Of a stretch of DNA of 64,000 bases, positions 10,476-23,600 are shown one piece after another (positions within the stretch are counted from its first letter, which is position 1; each line of letters starts with the position of its first letter). Location of the stretch: NCBI GenBank assembly GCA_002633005.1, contig NMRA01000059.1:359883-423882 (forward strand), read 5' to 3'. Position numbers and translations under genes: made by a program. Origin of the DNA: Phoronis australis. Lineage: Eukaryota > Phoronida > Phoronidae. The notes under the pieces are model-generated. The model had not been told where the DNA came from and ran no database searches. It worked only from the letters and a program-made list of their open reading frames with translations.

Positions 10476-13400
10476 AAGTAGATCCCAATATGTCTTTCCA
10501 CACAATATATACTGACTAGCTCACAACTGAAGACACCTGTATAGTGCAAGGGGACAAAACCGGTTGCTATGGCGTCTCAGAAATGTTGCCAGCCACAGAG
10601 GAGTGTATACTACGTTGCGAATGAGGCAACCGGTCTGGCTCTAGGAGGTTGCAAACATTTTAATGTTCACTTTGTAAACATCCCTGGTAATATTAGGAAA
10701 TGAATAGCATTTCAAGTTGGTGCACCCATTCACAGTAGATATCACGCAGGAGCAATGAGACTGTTTGTAATGAGATACCCACTCGTTTTCTGACGGATGA
10801 TGCAGAAAACAATGCTCTTAGGCCTATGTGTAGATTGATCGGGTGATGTCAACGTCATCAGAAAAATCACAAACGATGGTGCTGCTTTGGATACTATCAT
10901 TCTCATAGAAGCAAATCCAAGAAAAGCCCAGGGCACTGTCTTCTCGAAAAAGACTGTTGGAATTGTATCTTTATAAAGGGTACTTTGATAACATGTTCGA
11001 GATTTGCCAAACCAATTCTTTGTGTTTTTCTAAATGGAAGGTTAAGCTTCAGCGAACATATTAAACACATTCTGTAAAAAGACTCTAAGCACTTCTCCGA
11101 GTCTTCCATCTTTGTCATCTTTTACAGATATCGTCCGAGCTCATGATTTTTCACGCACGTATATGAATGTCAAACGTCTTAATGTTTTTCTAAATGAAGT
11201 GTTAAGCTTCAGCCAACACCCTAACCACATCGTAAAAAGCCTCTAAGCGAGATATGCGTTATGTTCTCTTTAGAGCTCACGACTTTTCACACATATTTAA
11301 AATCCTATTTTAACCATTGTTCGTTGACTTGATTCATTGTGGAATCGAAGATGGCTTAAGAAGGCCCAGTGCCCTGGTGTACCGGTACAACGACTAGACG
11401 TCTTCTTATCTATCACCACTGAACTTGGCCAAGTGTAAACCACTCATGCGCGATTGATTCATTAAGGAATCTGAGGGAATTCTAGGGGGAAGCCACCATT
11501 GTCCCCTCAATCCATTATTTTGGTTCTCTTCGGTGCGGGCGCATAATCAACCGCAACACGGAGGTTATATTTATGTTAAAACGTAATGCGCGACAATCTA
11601 TTTATGGAATCTGGGAGAATTTTAGGGAGGGGGCATAGCCCCTTACCCCCCGGCAAATCTGCCACTGATACAAGACGCCAACACCAAAACATATAGTAAA
11701 TTCGCAATACCAAGGAGTGGAACAATTTGCCTACTTAAGCCATTTTTATGAGCTGAAGGAGTCCTGTCAGGTTGTCTCATCCACCTCACAAGGATCTGCG
11801 AATGTAGTATATGTGCAGTGTATTATGCTCCGTAACTAATCACTTTCATGGCATTCAACATAATACTAATGAACACCAACCATAAACATTAAGATGTCTA
11901 TGATATCAACAGAAGAACTAATTATAAAAGGCCTTACAAGTCGCTTGTACGAAAACAAGTACTGCAGAAAATAGCTGGCCGTAAACTAACACATGTAAAT
12001 GTTTTATTGATTGTATCTTGATGTGACGTCACATGACATAGCGGTGCTGCAGATTTACCCAACACCAGCGCACTGAGTCAGTGAGCTCGTAAACGGACAT
12101 GGAATTATTAGAAAACAGATGGGGCCAATATGTGCCTTTGTGACCAGGACCTAGTCTTCGTTGCTGTTGCTCGATCTCATTTTATGACTAATTATGACTG
12201 AGCCACACTACAGAACGGAGCAGTCTTATCTCTAGGTTGATACCCATCTAGGTATGTGGAACATTTCCAGTCGATTTTCATAAAAATAAAATTGGGTGCG
12301 ATCCGAGTTGGTAACCGAAACGGAACCGTATAACTAAGGAATATTATGGGCCAAACTAGATTTTCGTTTTTGAGCCAGCTGAACAGGGCGAAATGGAACT
12401 GTAAATGTTATTTTTCATTAGGTATACTTTGTGTCACTATGTTGTCATAAAATGCCTTTTGTTTCGCCAATCACGGCCTCCTTCTTATCTGTCATCTGTT
12501 TGTGACGTACCTTTGTTTTTCCTAAAGACATGTCGAACATAAACTGGTGCGAGGTATTTTTCATTTTCCCCATCACTTCTTAGAATTAACCTCTGAAATC
12601 AACACAACGTTCAGAATGATTCAAACTTTTGCTGGTACCCTAAGGAATAAAAACCTCTGGATTGTTTAACAACCATTTGTGACCTCCCAGTGATGACGTC
12701 AAAGGTCACTTCACAATTCGGTACATGGCCTTTCATAGGAGTGAGACAAAGAAGTTAAGAGTGGTATATAGCAGGATTTTCCTGTAAAAAGGAGAAGTGC
12801 AAACAGGCCAAATATGGGAAAACTAGACACGCCTGAAGTCTGGTGGGGCGAAACACAAAATTAAACTAATACAAGAGACACAATAATTTTATTAAGCTGA
12901 CACAAGTAGTGCTCACATTCATAAACATTGCCATAAATTACTCAAAGTTACAAAATTGGTCGAAAATCCTTACTTACCACAACATATCTGCTGGAATCTC
13001 AATTTGGGATCGCTGGTAACTTATTGCTCATGACACAAAACAAAGCCATTTAAAAACACTGCTTCTTCACCAGTAACAACACAAAACACCAACCATTTTG
13101 TCCACGTCCAATGCCTGTCTTATCATAAGTTTGTTCTTCCTGCCGACACAGATACTTACTCAATGACTTTGCTTGATGTCCGCCTTGAATTTCTAATTGT
13201 TCTGTGGGGTCCTGTGATGAAGTCAGTCAACTATATAAGGCACCTACAGTCTTGCTTATTTTCAATACTCAGGGCTTGGAATGACCAACGATAAACAAGA
13301 GGAAGAATTTGCAGGTGATGCATCATTCCACAACTGAGCTCGTAAGATAGAAATATATTTTGTGTTGTAAAATTTTAGCTGAAATAAATGCTTTTGCATG

Positions 13401-14625
13401 AATAAAGTCAAACTAGAGACAAAAAAGAGACAAAAATTAAAGAGGAACCTGGAAATTAAATAAGAGGAAATCAAAATCAAAAAAGAGGAAATCATCTTAA
13501 AAGAGGACAATTCCAAACTCTGAATACTGTATTCAATTCTTACTTACCTTAAAATGCAGGCAAAAGAGTCTCAAGTCCAACAGATATGGCCACAAATCAT
13601 AACTTCCGCATTAACAATAAGGACAATGCAGTGAAACAACATGTCATGCCTGGGAAATTCTTTTTCAAAAAGTCGAAAATAGGCCATGATGTAAATGAAA
13701 ACGAGCATTCAAAACTTTTTGTTGGGTTTCAAAGGGGATCAAGTTCATACCAATTTACGCCGTGTTAAGTAAAATACTGAGAAACCAATGGGCTCCGTTA
13801 GGTTTGGTAGAAAAACTAGCCCATACTGTTGCACTGCTTGTCAATCAAAATGAACTCACCAATCAGATGACAAGATGGTAATTCACCAAGACTCCACCCT
13901 GCCAATTAGTTTAGTGTCCACAGAGGTCTATACTACACAAGATTTGTGTCCTGTCGACATGATGAAGCACAGTTCCAGCACCAGTCTCAGTTACCAGCAC
14001 TTTCCAACTATCAGATTACAATAAACCGGGAGCACACTAACAGTCTTACTTCCTAAAAATAAATCCACCTTCAGACAATCCTGCTAAACCAGTCAAACTA
14101 CAGCAGAACTATGTTGAACTCCAAACAGCACAACTTGTAGCATGACCATTTACAAAACACACATTGCAAAGTTGCATAGCTCCAAAGAAATACTCCACTG
14201 CTGTCTCTCCAAGTATGAAGTAACCCTGATCTTCCATCAGTAGCCTCTCTCCTTCACAACAGCTCAATACTACCACACAGCCTCTCTGGGTTCACAATCA
14301 GTACAGCGTTAAAGTGCAATATTAACCAAGGTATAAACAGAGAGCACCCTAATTCTTTGCAGTCCAAATCTCAGTGATTTCACAATAGAACAACAGATGG
14401 CAGAATGGTCACCTCAAGTACAACTATACATTCTTAGTCACATGACCGACCGTATAAAGCTGCTAAATATGACTAACTAATTAGACAAGTGTAAGAAACT
14501 TTATAATTATGAATGATAACAAGTTAAAAGTTTCTTCAGACTATGTACACTTTGGTTATCTTCACAGGCAAACAAATAAGTCGAGCCATGTAAAGATGAT
14601 ACAGATCCTAGGTACATTGTCAACA

Positions 14626-17600
14626 CTAGTATCTTCTTCCTCTCCATCCGCGGTAAGCACCCCGCCCACTACCACGGTAACCACCGCGGCCACGTCCTTC
14701 CCGGAACTGGCCCGCCTTCTCACTGAACTTGCCACTAGGAGGATGGTAAATCTCTCGAGATTTCTTGTGGTCCCCGGTGGGTTTCTTTGCTGAACCGTCA
14801 CCCTCGAAGGTTATTGGGGTGATACTGGTCCTCTTTTGACTGTGAAAGCAAGAGAGAGCAGTATAGTAAAAAATAATATCATAGTGCTCAATGACAACAT
14901 ATGTTGATAAGAAAATAATGAATTTATGTACTGCCTCAACCACATACCTCGAATATAAAATAATGTATCAATGTACCGATAGCAGACGTCATACCCAGCA
15001 CAAAAAACAGAACTTACTCATTCTTGAATCCAAAGATTTCCTCTCTTGGAATGAAAATAAATCTTCAACTCTGGTCCCGAGTAGTGCAAATTCTGGGACT
15101 TCATTTGTTAAATGCATCGTGGGAAGGTTGTTCTCTCATTAAGATCCAGTGACTTGTGCACATATAACCTGACTCATTATTTCTGTTTTAGGTGATGAAA
15201 TTTGACTTCACTGTGATCATCTGGTGCGTGTCTTGAGAATCTTTCACACAAAAAACTTGCTGATCTATGCATTTATTTTGGGGCTAGTTTTCAATTGCCT
15301 ATTTTCCTGTGATAGTTGCCTTGTCGTACTTACACCAAGAGAGCGTGTAGCAGCTAGCCGGTATATTGTTTATATGTCAAGCTATCTGTGATGTCACCAG
15401 ACGTTTAAAAGCCAGCAAACCTCCCACAATGCACATGAAAAACATAAGCAGTGCCTTACATCAACTCCACCAAATTGTCTGTTCACATTTCTACACTCAT
15501 GTTTTCATAGTTTGTCTTATTCATTTTGCTGCTCTCTTTTTTGACACTAAATTCCAGCATGTGCGTAATATTTAGGATGATGTTGATTCCACTATAACTC
15601 CCCCCATTCCATTTGTACTCCTAGACATACAAGGAGACCTAGTAGCACCATTTTTACACAAATACCCGGGACCTTCCTTCTGACATAATTCCTGGATTTG
15701 TACAGAAACATTTTAATTCCCACTGAACAAGGACCGATTTACCTCTCACTGACAGAATTTAATAGTAACAATACTGACTTACCTCACAGTTACATAGCCA
15801 TTTAATGATTATTATATTGACTTACCCCGCAGTGGGAGAAGTAACACTGGCACCAGGCTTCTGAAATAATTGAGAATTAATATTATTCCACCGTATCATC
15901 GATGTGAAACCAAATATAACTGACATGTAATAACCCGAAAATTACTTTTAAAACGTGTTTAACAATACTTTGGCAAGAAATCCAGGTTTGACCAAAGCAC
16001 ATTTTGTGTGATGTTCTACAGAAGACGTAAAAACAATGAAAGTCAAACACTTTCATTTTTGTTTTGTGGGTTTCACATAAGTGCATTTATATGTGGGTTA
16101 ATAAAATGTTAAATGTTCTTGGCCATTATTTACCAATTATTTTAAACACATAAAATCCTCTTACTCCAAACTGTTTGTAGTAGATTACTCGGAGGTTCTA
16201 CCCTCATCTAAGGGTCCCTTTCAACCCCTGGGGTAGACACCCACTACAAGCCCATTAACACCATCTGGGAGAAACTGGTTCACCGCAATGATCCCCTCCC
16301 AATGACAACAAGTCAAGCGTGGAGCACCAGCTCTCGGGACCAGAGAACCCCTCCCACACCAACACACAAGAAACTAAACGCTCTCTTGGGACTAGAAGAA
16401 CACTACAAGTTGGACGAACCTACTGGCATTGGTGATCACACCCTCAATACTGTCCATACTCTGGACAGGGACAATGCCCATGTCATAGCCAGAGAGGAAC
16501 ATTGGCTCTCTCGAAAAGTCAAAGAAGCCGTCTTAATCAGGAACAGACAGCCTCCCACGAACCGAGATCAAGGTCTACAGCTCCCCCAGGTATATGACCC
16601 ATTTTTGATCGGTATCAGAAAAGCACGGGTAATCCACCCATTGAAGAAGACCCTTAGATAAAGGGTGGAAATGTTCAAGTTACCAATTTCAACAAAATTT
16701 GTAGTAAGTGAAATGTTTACCTGATGAACATGCGGCTATAATAATTCTATTGCTTTTTAAATAGTTTCCAACAGTCACTTCAGGTCATAGTAATAAAGAA
16801 ACATCTCAAGACTTTTTCCAAAATACTTCAAGACTTTTTCAAAATATCTCAACACATTTTCAAAATATATCAAGATTTTTTCAAAATGTTACAAATAAGG
16901 GATTAACACCAACAAATCTTTGACACACACCATCAGCAAAAAGCGACAAACTGCCATTCCCCACACTCTGTTTAAACAAGTACTGTATGACATGCAAGTC
17001 AGAGTGAACTGCTGTAGAAGGGACATTGCACCTACCACGGCCGGTTTCCATGACAACGTAACAAGGCTCTTGTAAGATGGTGGGTTGTGAAAGAGATCCT
17101 TGATCAATGTGTTGATATTAGACGTGGTCTTGAGGGCGACCACCTTCATCTTGTTCTGACAACAATGTGAAGCAACTTGGGTTAAGTCACATACAAAAAC
17201 AATAGGTTCACTTTAGTTTAGAAACAATGTCAACTGTCAACAAAAGTAAATGAAGTTCACGGCTGCTGTTTGCAACAGTAGAATTTTCACAAAAAAGAAC
17301 ATCCTACTACATATTTGAAATTATTTATATCTAAGATTATTTAGGGCCCACTTTTTGAGTTTTTCTACTCTAAACAAATAACCAAACAATAGATGCTGAA
17401 TAAAACTTTGAAAGAATACAATACTGTTTAATCCTTGTTAACCTTCAAAAAGTTGGGAATGAGTTTGACAACTCCTTACAAAGAATGGCAAACTAGCAAG
17501 GAGACATATTGGAACCAGAGGACCCCTTCTGTGACACAATGAGGTGTTTGGGTGAAAAAGTTGATTTTATCTCTCAGAAGGCAGTACAAACTGTACAAGA

Positions 17601-20600
17601 GGACATTGAAGAACTTGATTAGCGTGAAATCAACAAAGTACGATTCAATACAATTCTCATGTTCCATTTTCACGTTTTTTTTTTGAAGAAATCTGTAATG
17701 TTATATTTAAAGATGGCCAGCCTTGATCCCTTACCTCGTCAGTCTTGAGGGCATCGCCCGTCTTCCCCTGCAGTGCCACCCTCAGCTGTTTGATATACAC
17801 CTGCACACCACGGGCAAAGTACTGTAACCTGAGACACACATGTCACAATGGTAATATACAGAGGTGGCAAGTCAGTGTCAATTCATTTTCAAAATATCTA
17901 TTTGTTGTGTATATTGCATTGTTATTTATATGGTAAGGATATCCATGATAGCAAGTAGCAGCATATATTCAAGAAAACAACAACGGTTTTAAAACTTGAC
18001 ATGTTTCGGTGTCATTTATTAAACACCATCCTCAGAAGTGATAATACAGTGGCCACCTATCTAGGCCCAGCAACAAGTAATGAAGCACAGATACAGTCAG
18101 TTACAGGGAGTGACAATGAACTAGACCAACAATGACAACCTGTGGTGTGTCAGTTACCTATTGAGATTGGGCTTGCACCAACTGATGTGTAAAGCCTCAC
18201 GAATTTTAAGCTCCTTTGTTGTTACTGCCTGGTCTATTACTGCAAAGTCATTGAAAGAGCACTGCTGATTACAATGATTGGAGCTCTGTAGGTGAATATT
18301 TACATGTGAATTTTTGTCAGAATTTAGATGTTCCTTGGTCCTGGTTTTCAAATGGCGAACAGTTTCGCCTGTATAACTGGAGCCACATCCAGCACAGATA
18401 AATTTGTACACTACCTTGGACCGTAGATCCACAGAAATTTTGTGCTTACTTGTTGCTGGGCCTAGCTAGGTGACCACTGTATTATCACTTCTGAGGATGG
18501 TGTTTAATAAATGACACCGAAACATGTCAAGTTTTAAAACCGTTGTTGTTTTCTTGAATGGTAAGGATATGTTATGAACATTGCATTGTTATTTATATGG
18601 TAAGAACATGTTGCTGGCGCCACATAACTCCAGCAACATTCACCAATAACATGATTTGTGGATGACTAAATGTATTAACTGAGAAAACAAAAGTGTTATA
18701 CAAGGCAGAATCTGCCCTTCACCACCATGTCCAGTGTTTACACAAGTAAATTTAAATGCTACATAGTCGATACTTCCACAAATATTAAGATTGAGTGACA
18801 ACTACTTTGAATACATGGAAAGTAAAAAGGCTTCGCAGTTGACGCAATATCAGGGAATTGGGTTATTTGTTTAAGGTAATTGTTGACTTCAAATATTTTC
18901 TGAAAGTAGGATGAATAGAAAATCTAAATTCAATGCCTAGAAACACTGAACAAAGACTTATAATCTAGTGACCGCCACTTTTTGTAAATTAAAAAATTGT
19001 AATTTTTTTATTTAAACACAAATTTCTAGAGCAACTTAACTGTGAGTGGCAATTATAATTGAACTAAGTATTCAGTTTTAAAACAATGTCCTAAGTTTTC
19101 ATTTTTGACAGCCAATGTCTCCGATGTTTGAAGAAAATCTCGTGAAATGGTTCACTGGGGCAGAGGCCAAAAACTTAATGCAAAGCAATGCACCCACATG
19201 CTCAAAACTGCGACACAAGGCCTAAAATAACTGATAAAGATTTGCCACACAGTTCAAATAATATTAAAGTGGTCTCACTTTTCACACAAGACAAATACCT
19301 CAGTCTGAAGTCCTTCAATCGTTCTACATTCTCTTCACCACTCAGGAAGTCATCACATTTCCTAGACAGCTGGTGGAAGGCGTACATGAGACACTCGACG
19401 TAGGAGAACTGTAGCTTGGGATCGTCAGTTGATGAGTTCTCCGAGTCATCCTCTGCAGGTGGTAGAGGCATGTACTCCTGGAAAGAAAGGGGCGAGGGTA
19501 TCAGTAAACAAAGCTAATGGTGCTAATAGCGTTACTGCTGCGCCCACTACTGCTGATAACACCAGGCTCCTTTACAGAACAGAAATGGTGAATATTTTCC
19601 CACAATTCAACACTCTGGGCTCTTTGTCAATGCATGGGAGCTATTTGATATTTTTCAATTGCAAAATATAAAAATTCTATACATCTGTTACATGTGGTAA
19701 GTCCAGTGTGCGGAACCAGTTTACAATAAATTGTTGCCCAGTATAACTGAATGTACGAATTTGCACCATTTGTGACAGAATTACGAAAATTTACATAAAT
19801 ATTCATGGAAGCTGAGTCATAGCATCTCCTTTAAAAACCTGTTAATAGTAAGACGTTAGTGCACCCACCAGTAATTTCTCATAGATCTTCTCTACTCTAC
19901 TCTCCAGCTTATCCAAGTCAGGGCAGTGTGAAGACATCTCGGCCAGTAGTTTCAACATATCCAACTGGGTGTCGCCACCATCGTCTGCACTGTGAATACT
20001 GGTGAACACAGGCAAGACGTTGTCGCATAAGTAGGCTACGAACACCGTGGAATGAACGTTCTTCTACAAAGGTAGCAATGGAAGTTATACTTAGATGTAT
20101 AATAACCAGTTGACACTGTTTCACTAGCCACCTATTGCCGACACTAGACAACTGTAGCAAGAGTAATTTTATAAAATTACATATAAACGGCCAGAAATAT
20201 CTGCATTCAGCTAATCAAAAATACTCCTGTGATGATAAACTCTACATCCACTCAGACCACAGAACTTTATTTACTGACACCACCAAATGGCTATTGAGTC
20301 AGCCACAGAACAGCAAAATTCTAAGTGTTAATAGAAATGTTTACTTACCGAGAAGAACGGTAGCGCTTGTTTGATGCACTGCATTAGCCTGTCAACATTA
20401 TCGGGATCAGATGCCTGCAAAACATTGGCAATATTCACCCAGCCATTAACCTTGTGCATAGAGCAACACAAAGCATGTGAGCAACATCGAAGCACACAGG
20501 CGCGCGCATTATTTCATGTGTGTAACATAGAAGCACAGGCGTGCGCATTATTTCATGTGTGTTACATAGGAGCACAGGCGTGCGCATTATTTGTGCAACA

Positions 20601-23600
20601 CAGAAGCACACAGGGGCGCTCATTATTTCATGTGTGTAACATAGAAGCACACAGGCGCGCTCATTATTTCTATCATTCCTACAAGAGGAAGCAACATTTA
20701 AAAGAGGCGAATTGGCGATATGCACACAGCTTGTACATTACAGCTCAACACAAAGATATTACTAAATGTTGATACGCACCCACTTTGTACATTAGAACTC
20801 AACACAAAGATCCTCAATGGAAACACATATGGCAAGTTTAATAACGTTTCATGAAAGAATTTGGTAGATATTGAGGCCAGCCGCAACGAAAACTAAAATT
20901 CCCAAAAGGCAGCGATAGAGAAGTCAGACCCAACCAAAAATCAACACCATAAGCAATCCATCAAGGAGCCTGACAGATATTGAGTCAGGCACAAAAACCA
21001 CACCAAAGTGATTGGAACTGTCTGAAAATCAACGGCAGTAGTGCTCTCCTCAACAGGAACACACAATAATACTAAATTTCATAAAGACCCATCCAAAAAC
21101 GAAGTAGATAATCTGGCAGGCGCAAAGAAAACTAAAATGCCACTAGGTGGCGCCACAATAGATATAATCCAAAATTCAATGCTGGCCAGGCACACGTTAA
21201 CACGAACAAATCAGCTTGATGATTTGGCCATACACTAATTCCTAAAACCATTTAGTAACAAGCACGTCTCTTTTCATTCATCTTTCCTGTTATAACAATC
21301 ATATGGAATAGCATCCAATTACCAGCCTGAGGTTAAATACTGCTAACAAAGACCAATCATTGACCGAGATCCCACTGAAGCCCCACTAATTGACCACACC
21401 CACAGTCACTCACCTCAAACAACAATGACAAACCAGTGACTGAGATCCCTGTGAAGCCACATCCTCTTACCACGCCCCCAGTCACTCACCTCAAACAACA
21501 ATGACAAACCAGTGACTGAGATCCCTGTGAAGCCACATCCTCTTACCACGCCCCCAGTCACTCACCTCAAACTCCCGGTCTAAGTCGGCCTGCTCCGCTA
21601 CAATACTGACAAGCTGTTGTCGACCCTGCACCGTCTGCATAGCGCCCAGGCCAGACAGGATCTTCATGAATGAGACAAACTCATCTCCAGTCACGTCAGC
21701 TAAAGTCTAGGAAAAAGGACAACAGGTAGAGAAGTCGATGAGGCTGAGAGATAAACAGGTCATAAATAAATAGGTCGCTACCACTTTTATCAAACCCATT
21801 GTGAGTTACCCACAAGATTTTGTTTTTGATCTTTTCATACAGCCACAGTCAATTTTTATAAAACTTGATGCAAAAGTCAATTAGCGTTTGGAGAAGAGTG
21901 TACAAATAACATCTTCAATACACCTTTAACACAATCTCATTACAGTAAAAATTGTTGTTTTGGATAGTCCCTAAAATACGAGACAACAAAATTTTAGCCA
22001 CAATTGAATTTCCTTGACTGGGACATGAGTGATTTTGAGTGGTCATTGTACAGCGGTGTGTATCAAGATCATCAGCAAATAAACTTGGAAGTAAAGCCAC
22101 AGAAAATAGCTGCCGACACAATGTTTTCATGCACTTGCATAGATAAGTGTAAAACATCAAGGTGAGTACCTAGTTGTTGTTGATCTTTTTTGAATTTGGG
22201 ATGGGCAATATTGCCTACTTCATAAATTTTGTACAAGCTATGACACTGTGCAAAATAATTAATTTTTCAATGTGCCAAACCAAACAATCTGATGTAATCC
22301 AAATCTCCACACTTTTCTAGAGTTACTAAAACACTAAAGCACTTTGTATATGTCAGGTCTTATCCTCTGACGAAGGTCAGGACCTACCTTTTTGATTTCA
22401 CCAATGAACGTCTCCTCTACAGCTGCACTCCACGTCAGACTGGGAATGGCAGGCACCAACTTGCCACTGAGGAACTTGATAGCTCGTTCGCGCACTATCT
22501 CTTCTTCACTGCCAGTGATCTGCGAGAAAACGCCGTGTAGCGCACCTGAAAAGGGATGAACAAGTTGGCTGGCTACAGAATGACAGTGGTGACAACAATA
22601 TACAGACTGTCTAATCTCATGAACCGTTAAGTTGTCACAAATACAATTCTCCCCTCTCTGACAGGGAGGCAACAGTTTGTAGTGGAATAGGTTCTACAGT
22701 TATGGTTCATGAGGTAAGAAAGATGTACAAAATTGTAGTGAGTGAGAAAAAAACTACAACTCCTCAGAAAGGAATTGGATTCACAACAAAAGAAGACTGT
22801 TGGTGGTGAAGGTGGTTCATGAGAGTGGAAGACTCTATGTCCTGATGAAGACACAAAGAGAGAGAAACTGCTGCTGATGAAAATATCAATCACAACAAAA
22901 AACAGACAAGCTTGGCAATCACAAAACTTAGAATGTTCAATAAATCAAAAGGGCGGCCTTACAACAGAACAATGTTCTATAAGAAAGAGTACAGCTATAA
23001 CTGTACCTGCAAGACATGTTTGGTTCACTGTTCAATCAATTGTATAAGAGGAAATTAGCTGAAACTCTGACTTTTTCAGAGTTAAGCTGTTACGGTACCA
23101 TAGAAATGCACAGAAACATTCCGACTAAGCTTAAAGTTGAGCACGGAGGTGTCCATGGCATGGTGTTAATCACAACAGAGACTGTCAATCAGAACAGGCG
23201 GCCAATCAGAACAAAGAAGGCGGTGACTACCAGGATTCGATTGAGAGCTTTACACAAATATCGTATCGCTATCCACTTACCTGTAGCATCAGTTTTGAAC
23301 AGATTGATGAGTGATGTCTGCACCAGACTGATCTCCATGGCGTCCTCACTCTGTAGAAGTTGTGTAAGAACATCGGCCAACCGGGGAATGTTCTCTGGAT
23401 TCTCTTTACACAGTGAAGGGATATCTTTGATGGCCTGCTTACGAATCTAAAGACACGTGTCAAAACACCGAGTTAACATCCAACAACACAGCTGATGATA
23501 CTAGTCCATTATGTTAACCCTGTAAGTTTGCTCTCTGATCTCCTATCTATCCTACAACACAGCTGATGATACTTGTACATTATGTTAACCCCGTAAGTTT

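Larger units (their letters stand above)
9263..14625. other. Intergenic region between ePHD gene and API5
   Basis: No supported gene. Two family B repeats lie at 9,295-9,345 and 10,290-10,475. At 10,903-11,280 there are two similar diverged segments (both contain TTTTTCTAAATG and GTTAAGCTTCAGC) whose minus-strand frames are short and broken; these look like a decayed duplication. The rest is AT-rich and featureless to me. Confidence 0.5.
17967..18559 (-). mobile_element. Penelope-like element remnant with 114-bp inverted arms
   Basis: Arms at 17967-18080 and 18446-18559 are near-perfect inverted repeats of 114 bp each. They flank a GIY-YIG ORF on the minus strand. The sequence ATGGTAAGGATAT occurs on both sides of the insertion (about 17,930 and 18,558), hinting at a target duplication with extra bases on the left. 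PLE terminal repeats often carry hammerhead ribozymes, and both arms hold such a motif. It lies in API5 intron 8. Confidence 0.75.

Noticed and set aside
10742-11280. Possible protein-coding exons (ESFYRMCLICSLKLNLPFRK frame)
   Set aside because: Two diverged tandem copies, broken frames, no convincing splice sites or family.
16662-16760. Hammerhead ribozyme after the Penelope fragment (CTGATGA at about 16,722)
   Set aside because: No matching stem II and GAAA core could be drawn.
20371-20772. 133-codon plus-strand frame rich in Cys, Ala and His
   Set aside because: It is produced by the ~39-bp minisatellite in API5 intron 5.
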